Shown here in pieces: positions 26,378-35,312 of a DNA stretch of 40,628 nt; within the stretch, counting starts at the first letter, position 1, and each line of letters opens with the position of its first letter. Location of the stretch: positions 1 through 40,628 of the forward strand of contig NZ_RDQF01000064.1 of the NCBI RefSeq assembly GCF_004114425.1, given 5' to 3'. The notes beneath the pieces were generated by a model that ran no database searches, was not told the origin of the DNA, and saw nothing but the letters and a program-made list of their open reading frames with translations. This DNA comes from Bradyrhizobium vignae (lineage in GTDB: Bacteria > Pseudomonadota > Alphaproteobacteria > Rhizobiales > Xanthobacteraceae). The translations under genes and the position numbers were made by a program.

Positions 26378-26830
26378 ATGACGATCAACCGACGCGATCT
26401 GGCTCTCTCGACTCTCGCCGTCTCGGCGCTCGCGTTCGCCATGCCGGCGCTCGCCGCTTCAGCGGAAGAGGAAGCCGTGGCGAAGCAGGTCGAGGCCTTC
26501 CGCCTTGCCCAGATCGCGGCCGATCCGAAAGCGCTGGGCGCGCTGTGCGCGGAGGAGCTGAGCTACAGCCATTCCAGCGGCAAGGTCGAGGACAAGGCGA
26601 CGTTCATCGCCAATGCCACGGACGGCAAATCGAAATTCCTGTCGATCGAATATAAGGATCCCACCATCAAGGTCGTCGGCCCTGCAGCGATCGTGCGTTT
26701 CCACTGGCTGGGCGAGCAGGAGATGGCAGCCGATGGGAAGAAAGTATCCACCAACCTTCACATCCTGATGAACTGGCAGAAGCAGGGCGACGAGTGGAAG
26801 CTCTTGTCGCGCGCAGCGACGAAGCTGTGA
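26378..26830 (+). CDS. Exported NTF2-like (DUF4440-type) protein
   Basis: A 150-aa protein with an NTF2-like fold. The N-terminus MTINRRDLALSTLAVSALAF has a twin-arginine start and hydrophobic core and ends PALAAS, so export by Tat or Sec is likely. The mature domain begins with helix EEEAVAKQVEAFRLAQIAAD, then the family's LGALCAEELSYSHSSG and strands ending in WKLLSRAATKL. NTF2-like proteins include isomerases, hydrolases and SnoaL-type small-molecule binders; no specific active site is assigned. The ATG has AAGGAGGAAACG upstream, an excellent ribosome site. The gene has no operon partner. Confidence 0.88.
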   Translation: MTINRRDLALSTLAVSALAFAMPALAASAEEEAVAKQVEAFRLAQIAADPKALGALCAEELSYSHSSGKVEDKATFIANATDGKSKFLSIEYKDPTIKVVGPAAIVRFHWLGEQEMAADGKKVSTNLHILMNWQKQGDEWKLLSRAATKL

Positions 26831-26842
26831 CCGCGCTTCTGA

Positions 26843-27001
26843 CCCTCTCCCCTTGTGGGCCCCCTTGTGGGAGAGGGCGGCTCGCCGCATAGCGGCGAGT
26901 CGGGTGAGGGGTATACTTCCGCGGGGCAACCTGCCTTTGAGGCCGCCGATAGAACCCCTCATCCGGCGCTTCGCGCCACTTTCTCCCACAAGGGGAGAAG
27001 G
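26843..27001. repeat. CCCTCTCCC ... CCTCATCCGGCG repeat element
   Basis: Hairpins include CCCTCTCCC with GGGAGAGGG, CTCGCCGC with GCGGCGAG, GGCGCTTCGCGCC, and CTCCC with GGGAG. GGTGAGGGG and CCCCTCATCCGG mark the mirror-image centre. Related to 6593-6689. It follows the NTF2-like gene and may terminate it. Confidence 0.65.
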
Positions 27002-27067
27002 GCAGCGGCGTGCGCGGCAAAAAATTCCGACCACGCTTCGCGCATCAAAATCACCAGCGGAAGGCGC

Positions 27068-27259
27068 TTACGCCGCCTCCTTTACATCGCCATTCACCAG
27101 CCTGCGTGCGGCGCGTTCTGCTTCGCGCGCGTTGCGGAAGAGCTGGCCTTCGAGACGGTTGAAGCGGTCGGATGACGCGAAAAAGCGATAGCCTCCAGAA
27201 GAACGAACGACGATACCCGCGGTCTGCGAATCGACTTCGATGATGTAGCTGTCCGGCAT
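27068..27259 (-). CDS. Small conserved-looking hypothetical protein
   Basis: A 63-aa protein from the ATG at 27259 (MPDSYIIEVDSQTAGIVVR). The central part SGGYRFFASSDRFNRLEGQ and the charged C-terminal helix FRNAREAERAARRLVNG look like a real folded small protein, with two beta strands followed by a helix. I recall such proteins as common in Bradyrhizobium, without a function. The ribosome site is weak. Thirty in-frame codons upstream look non-coding. Another 225 bp separate it from the thioesterase gene, in which I see nothing further. Confidence 0.6.
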   Translation of the reverse strand: MPDSYIIEVDSQTAGIVVRSSGGYRFFASSDRFNRLEGQLFRNAREAERAARRLVNGDVKEAA

Positions 27260-27483
27260 GGTCCGTGGATTCCTCAGTGCGGGCAAATAACGGTGCTCCT
27301 GCCCAAAGGTTCCCAGGCATTTGAGGCCGTTTCCACCCCGAATCGACACCCAATTGAGTACGCTGGTACCTCATCCGTTTTATGACTGGTTCTTGGCGAA
27401 GCCGCGACGGGCATGACGCACGGGCGCCGCGTTTGGCAGCGCTTGCCGCGTCGTCGTGAGATGAGGCAGAGCGTCGCGCGCGA

Positions 27484-27894
27484 CTACGTCGCGCTCGGCG
27501 GATCGTTTCGCTGGATCGGCTGTGGGCGGCCGTGATCGTCGATCGAGACGTAGGTGAAATTGCCGTCGGTGACGAGGAACGGATGCAGCTCCTTGCGCCG
27601 CAATGCCCAGGCCTCGAGATGCACGGTCAGCGAGGTGCGCCCGACGCGCACGAGATTGGCATAGACCGAGACGAGATCGCCGACATAGACCGCTTTGCGA
27701 AAATTCATCGCCTCGATCGCGACCGTCACGGTGCGCGACCGCGCGACCTTCGAGGCGAACACGCCGCCGCCGACATCCATTTGGCTCAGCAGCCAGCCGC
27801 CGAAGATGTCACCGTTGGCATTGGTGTCGGCGGGCATCGCCAGCGTGCGGATGCAGAGATCACCGCTCGGCCCGGTCGTGGCTTGTTCGTTCAT
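27484..27894 (-). CDS. Acyl-CoA thioesterase (YciA type)
   Basis: A 136-aa hotdog-fold thioesterase that hydrolyses acyl-CoA to free acid and CoA. The motif NANGDIFGGWLLSQMD (about 25-40) carries the catalytic Asp of the YciA/BACH group. EAMNFRKAVYVGDLVSVYA (about 61-79) is the next strongly conserved segment. The length matches YciA. The ATG has GAGAGAGG upstream and lies 21 bp after the fadJ stop on the same strand, so it is the last gene of the fadE-fadI-fadJ operon. A role in recovering CoA during beta-oxidation overload is inferred. Confidence 0.92.
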   Translation of the reverse strand: MNEQATTGPSGDLCIRTLAMPADTNANGDIFGGWLLSQMDVGGGVFASKVARSRTVTVAIEAMNFRKAVYVGDLVSVYANLVRVGRTSLTVHLEAWALRRKELHPFLVTDGNFTYVSIDDHGRPQPIQRNDPPSAT

Positions 27895-27915
27895 GCCTCT
27901 CTCGCTCGAGATTGC

Positions 27916-30012
27916 TCAATTGAAATTGTCCCAGCCCGGATCGGGCGCGAAGCGCTCGCCGAATCGCTCCGCCAGCGCACGCAGGGTGGATACAATGTTT
28001 TCCGCGCCGCGCGTGCGGGCATAGTTCAGCGGACCGCCACGGAACGGTGCATAGCCGGTCCCGAAGATCATGGCGCCGTCGACCGCATCGGGATCATCGA
28101 CGATGCCTTCGCGCAAGCACGCGATGCAGACATTGGACATCGGCAGCACCAGGCGATCGATCATCTGGTCGGTGACGCGCGGGCCGGTCTCCGGCAGCGG
28201 CGCCTTCACGGCCTTGCCGTCCCTCCAGGTGTAAAAACCCTTGCCGGCTTTGCGACCGAGCTCGCCCTTGGCGACCTTCTCGCGCAGCCAGGCCGGCGTC
28301 GGCGGCAGGAGATCGCCGAACTTGGTGCGCAGCATGTCGCCGACGTCGAGGCAGATGTCGAGCCCGACCTGATCGGCGAGTTCGATCGGCCCCATCGGCA
28401 TCCCGAACTGCTCGGCCGCGGCGTCGATCAGGCGCTGGTCGATCTTCTCGTCCAGCATCACCATCGCTTCCAGCATGTACGGCGTCAGCGCGCGGTTGAC
28501 GAGGAAGCCGGGTGAGGTCCTCACCGCGAGCGGCAGTCGGCCGATCGCGCCGACGAAGGCGAGCGCCTCCTTCAGCGCCTCAGGGGGGTTGCCGTCATGG
28601 CTGACGACCTCGACCAGCTGCAGCCGCGATACCGGATTGAAGAAGTGAAGGCCGACCAGCCGCTCCGGCCGCGCCAGCGTGGTGCGCAGATCCTGAAGCG
28701 GAATGCTCGAGGTATTGGTGGCGAGGATCGCACCGGGCTTCATCCGTGGTTCGAGGCCGGCATAGACCTTCTGCTTCAGCTCCAGCTTCTCCGGCACTGC
28801 CTCGATGATGAGATCGGCGTTACCGACACCCTCACCGTCCATGTCGGGGATAAGGCGGTCGAGCGCGTCGCGCACCTCCGTGGGCTTGCGGATGATCTTG
28901 CCGTAGAGCTCGGCCGCCCGCTTGACCGCGCCCGCGATCGGCTCCGGCTTCATGTCGGCGAGCGAGACGCGCAGCCCCTGCCCCGCACACCAGGCCGCGA
29001 TGTCCCCGCCCATGGCGCCGGCGCCGATGACGTGGACGTGCTTCACCGTGCTGCCGGAGCCTGCGGCCTTCTTCATTTGCTCGCGCAGGAAGAACACGCG
29101 GATCAAATTCTGCGCGGTCGGCGTCACCATCAGCTTGGCGAAGGACGCCTGCTCGGCCTTCAGCATCGCGGCCTTGCTGCCGCCATGGGTCTCCCAGAGA
29201 TCGATCAGCGCGTAAGGCGCGGGATAATGTTCGCGGGATGCGGCCTTTGCCGCCTCCGCACGCATGCGCTTGGCCAGCAGGCCACGTATCGCTCCGAGAT
29301 TGGCCGCACGCGCGAGCAGACCGGGCTTGGACCGCTTGAGCCGGCCGAACAGCGCATCCCTCACGGCGCCCTGGACGTGCCGCTCCTGCGTCACGGCATC
29401 GACGAGGCCGAGTGATTTTGCCCGGCGCGCGTCGATGGTGCGGCCGGTCAGCATCAGCGCCATCGACTGGGTCGGATTGACCAGCGCGGTGAACCGCGCG
29501 GTACCGCCGAGGCCGGGATGCAGGCCGAGCATCACCTCCGGGAAGCCGAAGCGCGCGCCGTCGATGGCGATGCGCGCCTGACAGGCCAGCGCCACCTCGA
29601 GCCCGCCGCCGAGGCAGAAGCCGTGGATGACCGCGACCGTCGGCAGCCTCAAGGCTTCCAGATGGTCGACCACCGCATGCGCGGCGCGGATGCGCGTCTC
29701 CACCATTCCAGGGTCGGACGCACCGCGGAATTCGTTGACATCGGCGCCCGCAATGAAGCCGGAGGGCTTTGCCGAGCGGATGACGAGGCCGGCGGGACGC
29801 TCGGTCTCGATCGCTGCAAGCACGGCGTCGAACTCCTCCATCACGTCGGAGGACAGCGTGTTGGCGCTCGTCTCGGCGCGATCGAACAGCAGCCAGGCGA
29901 CGCCGTCGGCATCGCGCGTCAACTTGAAATGCTTGTAGCGACTGTCTGCCGCCGGCTTGGGCCCGAGCTCCAGCAGCCGGTCGCCAAGCGCAGTCATGAT
30001 CTTGGAATCCAT
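27916..30012 (-). CDS. fadJ: Fatty acid oxidation multifunctional enzyme (FadJ type)
   Basis: A 698-aa enzyme with enoyl-CoA hydratase and 3-hydroxyacyl-CoA dehydrogenase activities. The hydratase/isomerase domain (about 25-210) carries Glu139 (GFCLGGGLEV) and Glu159 (FGFPEVMLGLHPG), the two catalytic glutamates. The Rossmann NAD-binding motif is at 328-337 (VIGAGAMGGD), and the dehydrogenase His lies in GLHFFNPVSRLQLVEVV. The C-terminal dehydrogenase domain carries AEQFGMPMGPIELADQVGLD. It starts 2 bp after the fadI stop, with AGGCGG as ribosome site. It should associate with FadI. Acts in the cytosol on trans-2-enoyl-CoA intermediates. Confidence 0.95.
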   Translation of the reverse strand: MDSKIMTALGDRLLELGPKPAADSRYKHFKLTRDADGVAWLLFDRAETSANTLSSDVMEEFDAVLAAIETERPAGLVIRSAKPSGFIAGADVNEFRGASDPGMVETRIRAAHAVVDHLEALRLPTVAVIHGFCLGGGLEVALACQARIAIDGARFGFPEVMLGLHPGLGGTARFTALVNPTQSMALMLTGRTIDARRAKSLGLVDAVTQERHVQGAVRDALFGRLKRSKPGLLARAANLGAIRGLLAKRMRAEAAKAASREHYPAPYALIDLWETHGGSKAAMLKAEQASFAKLMVTPTAQNLIRVFFLREQMKKAAGSGSTVKHVHVIGAGAMGGDIAAWCAGQGLRVSLADMKPEPIAGAVKRAAELYGKIIRKPTEVRDALDRLIPDMDGEGVGNADLIIEAVPEKLELKQKVYAGLEPRMKPGAILATNTSSIPLQDLRTTLARPERLVGLHFFNPVSRLQLVEVVSHDGNPPEALKEALAFVGAIGRLPLAVRTSPGFLVNRALTPYMLEAMVMLDEKIDQRLIDAAAEQFGMPMGPIELADQVGLDICLDVGDMLRTKFGDLLPPTPAWLREKVAKGELGRKAGKGFYTWRDGKAVKAPLPETGPRVTDQMIDRLVLPMSNVCIACLREGIVDDPDAVDGAMIFGTGYAPFRGGPLNYARTRGAENIVSTLRALAERFGERFAPDPGWDNFN

Positions 30013-30014
30013 GG

Positions 30015-31298
30015 TCACACCGCCTCGATCAGCATGGCGCCGCCGAGCCCGCCGCCGATGCATTCGGTGGCAACGCCGCGCCGCGTGCCGAGCCGCTTCA
30101 TCGCGTTGACGAGATGCAGCACGATGCGGTTGCCGGAGGTGCCGACGGGATGGCCGAGCGAGATGGCGCCGCCGTCGATATTAAGCCTATCGCGGTCGAT
30201 CTCACCGGCCGCGCCGTCGAGCCCGAGAATCTCGCGGCAGAACTTGTCGTCGTTCCAGGCGCCGAGACAGCCGAGCACCTGGGTGGCGAAAGCCTCGTTC
30301 AGCTCCCAGGTCTCGACGTCCTTGATGGTGAGGTCGTTGCGCGTGAGCAGCGGCGTCACGGACATCACCGGACCGAGCCCCATGATGCTGGGGTCGAGCG
30401 CAGCCCAATGGCTGTCGACGATGACGGCCTTCGGCGTCAGCTTGTGCTTGGCCACCGCCGCGTCGGAAGCCAGAATGATCCAGGACGCGCCGTCGGTGAT
30501 CTGCGAGGAATTGCCGGCGGTGACCTGCCCCCAGGGGCGTTCGAACACCGGCCTCAGCTTTGCCAGAGACTCGGGCGTCGAGTCCGGCCGCACGCCGTCA
30601 TCGTGGTCGAAGAACTTGCCGTCGCGTGAGAAGGCGGTCTCGACCTCGCCCTTGAGAAAACCCGCGCCTTGCGCATGCGCGAGGCGGCGATGGCTCTCGG
30701 CGGCATAGGCATCGGACTGCGCGCGCGTGATGCCGAAGAGATGGCCGACGACCTCGGCGGTCTGGCCCATGTTCAGGTCGGTGACGGGATCGGTCAGGCC
30801 GCGCTCGAGACCGATGATCGGCTTGAGATAGCGCGGCCGCAGCTTGAACGCCGAGGCGATCTTCGCGGCAACGCCCTTGGCGGTGGCAAGGCCGGCAAAC
30901 CAGCGCACGCCCGCGTTTGGCCAAACCAGCGGCGCGTGGCTGAGCGCCTCGGTGCCGCCGGCGAGGATCATGTCGGCATGGCCTTCGCGGATGTAGCGGT
31001 AGGCGGTGTCGATCGACTGCATGCCGGAGCCGCAATTTATCTGCACGGTGAAGGCGACCATGTCCTCGCCCATGCCGAGCCGGAGCGCGGCAACGCGGGC
31101 GGGATTCATCTCGTCCGCGATCACGTTGACGCAGCCGAGGATGACTTGATCGAAGCTGTCAGGGACGAACGGCTGGCGCGCCAGGAGCGGCCGGCCGCAC
31201 TGCACGGCGAGATCGACCGGCGTAAACGGACCTGGCCCCGAACGCGCCTTCAAGAACGGGGTCCGACTGCCGTCGACGATGAATACCGGTCGCGCCAT
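30015..31298 (-). CDS. fadI: 3-ketoacyl-CoA thiolase (FadI type)
   Basis: A 427-aa thiolase that cleaves 3-ketoacyl-CoA to acetyl-CoA and a shortened acyl-CoA. The catalytic residues are Cys89 (QINCGSGMQS), His383 (SLGHPVGTSG) and Cys413 (ATECIGGGLGG). Its length, above the roughly 390 aa of simple thiolases, and its pairing with a FadJ-like subunit favour FadI. Its ATG overlaps the fadE stop by one base (TGATG), so translation is coupled. Together with FadE, FadJ and the thioesterase it forms a complete saturated acyl-CoA oxidation operon. Confidence 0.95.
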   Translation of the reverse strand: MARPVFIVDGSRTPFLKARSGPGPFTPVDLAVQCGRPLLARQPFVPDSFDQVILGCVNVIADEMNPARVAALRLGMGEDMVAFTVQINCGSGMQSIDTAYRYIREGHADMILAGGTEALSHAPLVWPNAGVRWFAGLATAKGVAAKIASAFKLRPRYLKPIIGLERGLTDPVTDLNMGQTAEVVGHLFGITRAQSDAYAAESHRRLAHAQGAGFLKGEVETAFSRDGKFFDHDDGVRPDSTPESLAKLRPVFERPWGQVTAGNSSQITDGASWIILASDAAVAKHKLTPKAVIVDSHWAALDPSIMGLGPVMSVTPLLTRNDLTIKDVETWELNEAFATQVLGCLGAWNDDKFCREILGLDGAAGEIDRDRLNIDGGAISLGHPVGTSGNRIVLHLVNAMKRLGTRRGVATECIGGGLGGAMLIEAV

Positions 31299-33565
31299 CA
31301 GCTCGCCGCCCTCTGTTCACCGAGTTCCTGGAAGAACTGATGCACGTTGACGGTTTTCTTGTAAATCGGCGACAGTACATCCGGCGCAAAATCGTCGACC
31401 TCGATCGCCTTTGCGACGGCTTCGCGGGCAGCGGCGAGTTGCTCGCCCTCGGCTTGCGTGATCACGCCTTTTGTGACCGCCTCCTTCCAGTCGCGGACGC
31501 GCGCGGCACGCAGGCGCTTGGCGATGGCGTCCGTGCTCGCGACCAGCTTGAACGCGCGTTCCAGCCGGGCAAAGCCGCCGTCGTCATCGACATGGGCCAG
31601 ATCCGGCGTGAGGCGCTCGCGTGCCGCCGATGGCTCCAGCGCCAGGCTCGCGCATCGGTGCACGACGCGGTCGGAAGGGCCGAGCACACGGGCGCCGAAA
31701 GGCTGGACCACGACCTTGAGGAAGCCGGCGACGAACCGGTTGGGCAGATTGGCGAGGATTTCGGCAAGCCGGCTCTCGATGGTTTTGAAGCCGGTCGCCA
31801 TGCACCATTCCAACGCGGCAAAATCTTCCTTCTGGCGGCCTTCATCTTGCCAGCGCTTCAGCGCGGCCGAGAGCAGATAAAGTTCGGACAGGATGTCGCC
31901 GAAGCGGGCCGACAGCATCTCCTTGCGTTTGAGCGCGCCGCCGAGCGTCAGCAGCGTCAGGTCGGCGCAGAGCGCAAAGGCCGCCGAATAGCGCGAGAGC
32001 TGGCGGTAGAATGGCGTAGCCTCGCCCGCATCGGGCGCCGGCGCGAATGCGCCAAAGGTCCAGCTGCGGCCCAAGGCGCGGAACAGTGTCCGGAAACTGT
32101 GGCCGGCGTGCTTCCAGAACGCCTTGTCGAACGCGGTGAGCCCGCGCTCACGATCGGCATCCGCCAGCGCATTCATTTCGTCGAGCAGATAGGGATGGGC
32201 GCGGATGGCGCCCTGCCCGAACACGATGAGATTGCGGGTCAGGATGTTGGCGCCTTCCACCGTGATGCCGACCGGCACGGCGCGATGGAGATTGCCGAGA
32301 TAGTTTTGCGGACCGTCGATCACGGCCTTGCCGCCATGGATGTCCATGGCGTCGTCGATCGCAACCCGCATCCGCTCGGTCGCGTGCAGCTTCATGATGC
32401 CGGAGATGACGGCGGGATGAACGCCGGCATTCAGCGCCGCGCAGGTTAGCCGGCGCGCCGCATCGAGTTGGTAGGCAGTCGCGACAATGCGCGCGAGCGG
32501 CTCCTCGACGCCTTCGAACTTGGAGATCGAGATGCCGAACTGCTCGCGGATGCGGGCATAGGCGCCGGTGGTGCGCGCGGCATAGGCGGCACCCGCAGCA
32601 GAGAGCGACGGCAGCGAGATGCCGCGGCCGGCGGCGAGCGCGGTCATCAGCATCTTCCAGCCTTGTCCGAGCCGCTCCTTGCCGCCGATGACATAGTCGA
32701 GCGGGATGAACACGTCGCGGCCCCGATTCGGGCCGTTCTGAAATACCTGCATCGAGGGCAGATGGCGCTGCCCGATCTCGACGCCGGGCAGGTTGGTCGG
32801 GATCAGCGCCACGGTGATGCCGTGCTCTTCCTGATCGCCGACGAGGCGATCGGGATCATAGGCCTTGAAGGCGAGGCCGAGCAGCGTCGCGACCGGACCG
32901 AGCGTGATGTAGCGTTTGTGCCAGTTCAACCTGAGGCCGACGACCTCGCGCCCCTCGAAGTCGCCCTTGCAGATGATGCCGGTGTCGACCATGGAGGCGG
33001 CGTCGGAGCCGGCTTCCGGGCTGGTGAGGCCGAAGCAGGGAATGTCGCGGCCGTCGGCGAGGCGCGGCAGCCAGCGCTGCTGCTGCTCCCTGGTGCCGAA
33101 CCGCATCAGGAGCTCGCCGGGACCGAGCGAGTTCGGCACCATCACGGTAACGGCCGCGGCGATCGAGCGGGTCGAGATCTTGCGCACCACTTCCGAATGC
33201 GCGTAGGGCGAGAAGCCGAGCCCTCCGAACTCCTTCGGAATGATCATGCCGAAGAACTTTTCGCGCTTGACGAAGTGCCAGACGTCCTGCGGCAGATCGC
33301 GCAATTCCCAGAAGATCTTCCACTCGTCGAGCATGGCGCAGAGCTCGTCGACGGGACCATTGAGGAAGGCCCGTTCCTCGTCCGTTAGCGTCGGCTGCCG
33401 GACCTTCAGCAGCTTCGACCAATCAGGGTTGCCGGTGAAAAGATCGGCATCCCACCAGACGTCGCCCGCCTCCAGTGCCTCGCGCTCGGTATCGGACATC
33501 GCGGGCAACACGCCGCGCGCCCGGGAGAAGATCAGCTTTGTCAGGGTGTCGCGGCGGAAGCTCAT
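31298..33565 (-). CDS. fadE: Acyl-CoA dehydrogenase (FadE type)
   Basis: A 755-aa flavoprotein for the first beta-oxidation step, acyl-CoA to trans-2-enoyl-CoA. The acyl-CoA dehydrogenase core spans about 60-470: FFGMIIPKEFGGLGFS, CFGLTSPEAGSDAASM (FAD/substrate loop) and DAMDIHGGKAVIDGPQNYL. A C-terminal extension of about 250 residues is typical of E. coli-type FadE (814 aa) and unlike short acyl-CoA dehydrogenases. I chose the ATG at 33565 with GAGG ten bases upstream, over an ATG 12 bp earlier without one. It leads the operon, and 308 bp of mostly repeat DNA lie before it. No fad regulator gene is adjacent. Confidence 0.93.
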   Translation of the reverse strand: MSFRRDTLTKLIFSRARGVLPAMSDTEREALEAGDVWWDADLFTGNPDWSKLLKVRQPTLTDEERAFLNGPVDELCAMLDEWKIFWELRDLPQDVWHFVKREKFFGMIIPKEFGGLGFSPYAHSEVVRKISTRSIAAAVTVMVPNSLGPGELLMRFGTREQQQRWLPRLADGRDIPCFGLTSPEAGSDAASMVDTGIICKGDFEGREVVGLRLNWHKRYITLGPVATLLGLAFKAYDPDRLVGDQEEHGITVALIPTNLPGVEIGQRHLPSMQVFQNGPNRGRDVFIPLDYVIGGKERLGQGWKMLMTALAAGRGISLPSLSAAGAAYAARTTGAYARIREQFGISISKFEGVEEPLARIVATAYQLDAARRLTCAALNAGVHPAVISGIMKLHATERMRVAIDDAMDIHGGKAVIDGPQNYLGNLHRAVPVGITVEGANILTRNLIVFGQGAIRAHPYLLDEMNALADADRERGLTAFDKAFWKHAGHSFRTLFRALGRSWTFGAFAPAPDAGEATPFYRQLSRYSAAFALCADLTLLTLGGALKRKEMLSARFGDILSELYLLSAALKRWQDEGRQKEDFAALEWCMATGFKTIESRLAEILANLPNRFVAGFLKVVVQPFGARVLGPSDRVVHRCASLALEPSAARERLTPDLAHVDDDGGFARLERAFKLVASTDAIAKRLRAARVRDWKEAVTKGVITQAEGEQLAAAREAVAKAIEVDDFAPDVLSPIYKKTVNVHQFFQELGEQRAAS

Positions 33566-33727
33566 GGCGGACCTCATGCATCGGCGCGGGTGTCGGGCAT
33601 TTTAGCGGAAATTGGCTGGCCGCGGTGGAGCGTTCGCCTGCAAAATTGACGCGGCCTGGCGGCCCCGAACCATAACGGCGAGGGTGCGGCGGCAGTTCCG
33701 GGAGAAGAAATGGGGTCGATCTCTCGC

Positions 33728-33854
33728 CGTCATTCCGGAGCGCGCGAAGCGTGAACTCTGGTGCTCAATTGCGCACCTGAGAATCCATCGTGCGGCAGCG
33801 TGGGTCGATGAATGGATTCCGGGTTCGCGCCTGACGGCGCGCCCCGGAATGACG
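33728..33854. repeat. CGTCATTCCGG palindromic repeat
   Basis: CGTCATTCCGGAGCGCGC (33728-33745) faces GGCGCGCCCCGGAATGACG (ending 33854). Inside is CAATTGCGCAC, shared with the copy at 38630-38729. It occupies the middle of the 308-bp gap between fadE and the flavin reductase gene; the rest shows nothing I can name. Confidence 0.7.
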
Positions 33855-33873
33855 TGTGGAGAGAGAAGCCGGC

Positions 33874-34497
33874 CTAATCCGGCCGCACCATCTCGAACAT
33901 GTTTTCCGGCTTGATCTCGAAATAGTCACCGCGGCGGCCGGCGCGAACGATGGGCCGGGCGGCGGCGGTCTGGTAGACGCCATCTTTGATCAAGGCCTTG
34001 TCGATGTGGACGGCGACGACCTCGCCGAGGGTCAGCCACGCGTCGGCCTCCCTGCCGTCGGCACCCTTGAGGCGGACGATATCGGACACCTTGCACTCGA
34101 AGGCGACGGGGCTCTCAGCCACGCGCGGCACGTTGACGAGCTTGCCGGGTACAGCGGTGAGGCCCGCGACCTCGAACTCGTCGACCTCGGGGGCGACATG
34201 GGCCGCAGTCGCATTCATGTGCTTCGCCAGGTCCATCGTGGCCAGATTCCAGACGAACTCGCCGGTCTGCTGCATGTTCTCGACCGTGTCCTTCCAGTTG
34301 GTAGAGGAGAAGCCGATGATCGGCGGCACGTAGCAGAACGCGTTGAAGAAGCTGTAGGGCGCGAGATTGACGTGGCCCCTGGCGTCGCGCGAAGAGATCC
34401 AGCCGATCGGCCGCGGCGCGATGATGGCATTGAAGGGGTCGTGCTTGAGGCCGTGGCCCTTGGAGGGCTCGTAGAAGTGGAGGTCTTTGTCGGTCAC
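33874..34497 (-). CDS. Flavin reductase-like FMN-binding protein
   Basis: A 207-aa protein of the flavin reductase/FMN-binding split-barrel family. The N-terminal half has the conserved NAIIAPRPIGWISSRDARG (about 23-41), then NLAPYSFFNAFCYVPPIIGF and DTVENMQQTGEFVWNLAT. Members bind FMN and reduce it with NAD(P)H, or act as oxygenase partners. The start is a GTG at 34497 with AGGGGAAAG upstream. Upstream in-frame codons translate the adjacent repeat (34515-34594) and are not coding. No oxygenase partner is next to it; the Rieske gene is 20 kb away and needs a different electron donor. Confidence 0.88.
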   Translation of the reverse strand: MTDKDLHFYEPSKGHGLKHDPFNAIIAPRPIGWISSRDARGHVNLAPYSFFNAFCYVPPIIGFSSTNWKDTVENMQQTGEFVWNLATMDLAKHMNATAAHVAPEVDEFEVAGLTAVPGKLVNVPRVAESPVAFECKVSDIVRLKGADGREADAWLTLGEVVAVHIDKALIKDGVYQTAAARPIVRAGRRGDYFEIKPENMFEMVRPD

Positions 34498-34514
34498 GCT
34501 GGCTTTCCCCTGCT

Positions 34515-34594
34515 CGTCATTGCGAGCGCAGCGAAGCAAGCCGGAATCCGTCCGCGGAGACAGCCTCGATTGCTTCGCTACGCTCGCAATGACG
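34515..34594. repeat. CGTCATTGCGAGCG palindromic repeat
   Basis: The left arm CGTCATTGCGAGCGCAGCG starts at 34515 and the complementary right arm ends CGCTCGCAATGACG at 34594, with inner GAAGCAA/TTGCTTC pairing. Same family as 12544-12662. It lies between the flavin reductase start and the TetR stop. Confidence 0.75.
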
Positions 34595-34678
34595 GAGTTT
34601 GATGATCCGTCCTGGGCCGCCACGCGGCGGTCAGCCCGGAGCGGTCGGCCTGCTTATAGGAAGAAACGGCCCCGCCCG

Positions 34679-35278
34679 TCAGTGGCGCAGGGACAGACCC
34701 GCGATGACGAAATCGATCATCTGGTCGATGTTCGGGCCCGGCTTGGTGGCGCACTGGGCGATCATCTGCGGGTGGAAAAAGCGCATCATCGCGGTGCAGG
34801 AACAGAGCGCAGCCAGTTGCAGGTCGGGAGCCTCGAACTCGCCGGAGGCCACGCCTTGCGCGATCATCTGCCCAATCAATCCGGCGATACATTCCATGTG
34901 GGAGACGCAGACGTCCCAGTCCTCCTGCATGGCGATCTCGACCATCTCATGCAGCTTGTTGTCGCCGACATAGCGCTCGGTGTTCATGCGGTGGATGGTG
35001 GTGAGCAACTCGCGGAAGCGCTCCTTGACCGGACCGGGCCTCGCCACGATCCGCTGGGCCTCGAGCTCGACCTCCCCCATCAGCGACCGGGCCACCGCCT
35101 GGTGGATCGCCTTCTTCGATTCGAAGAAGCGATAGACGTTGGCGGGGCTCATCCGGAGTTCCTTGGCGATGTCGCCGACCGTGGTCTTCTGGTAACCGAT
35201 CTGGCGGAACAGCCGCTCAGCCACCTCGAGAATACGATCCCGGGTGTCGCCTTCGATATGTTCCGCAACCAGTGTCAT
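34679..35278 (-). CDS. TetR-family regulator of the RND efflux operon
   Basis: A 199-aa regulator. The TetR DNA-binding domain (about 10-58) contains TRDRILEVAERLFRQIGYQ, then TTVGDIAKELRMSPANVYRFF. The C-terminal helical ligand domain (about 70-195) has an unusual Cys/Met content (CVSHMECIAG, CSCTAMM). The gene lies 34 bp after the RND pump stop on the same strand. An AcrR-like local repressor is expected, so it may feed back on its own operon by binding before 39840. The ribosome site is weak (GAGAG directly before the ATG). Confidence 0.9.
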   Translation of the reverse strand: MTLVAEHIEGDTRDRILEVAERLFRQIGYQKTTVGDIAKELRMSPANVYRFFESKKAIHQAVARSLMGEVELEAQRIVARPGPVKERFRELLTTIHRMNTERYVGDNKLHEMVEIAMQEDWDVCVSHMECIAGLIGQMIAQGVASGEFEAPDLQLAALCSCTAMMRFFHPQMIAQCATKPGPNIDQMIDFVIAGLSLRH

Positions 35279-35312
35279 CTCTCAGGACTCGTTCCTCAGT
35301 ACTTCATCTCAC

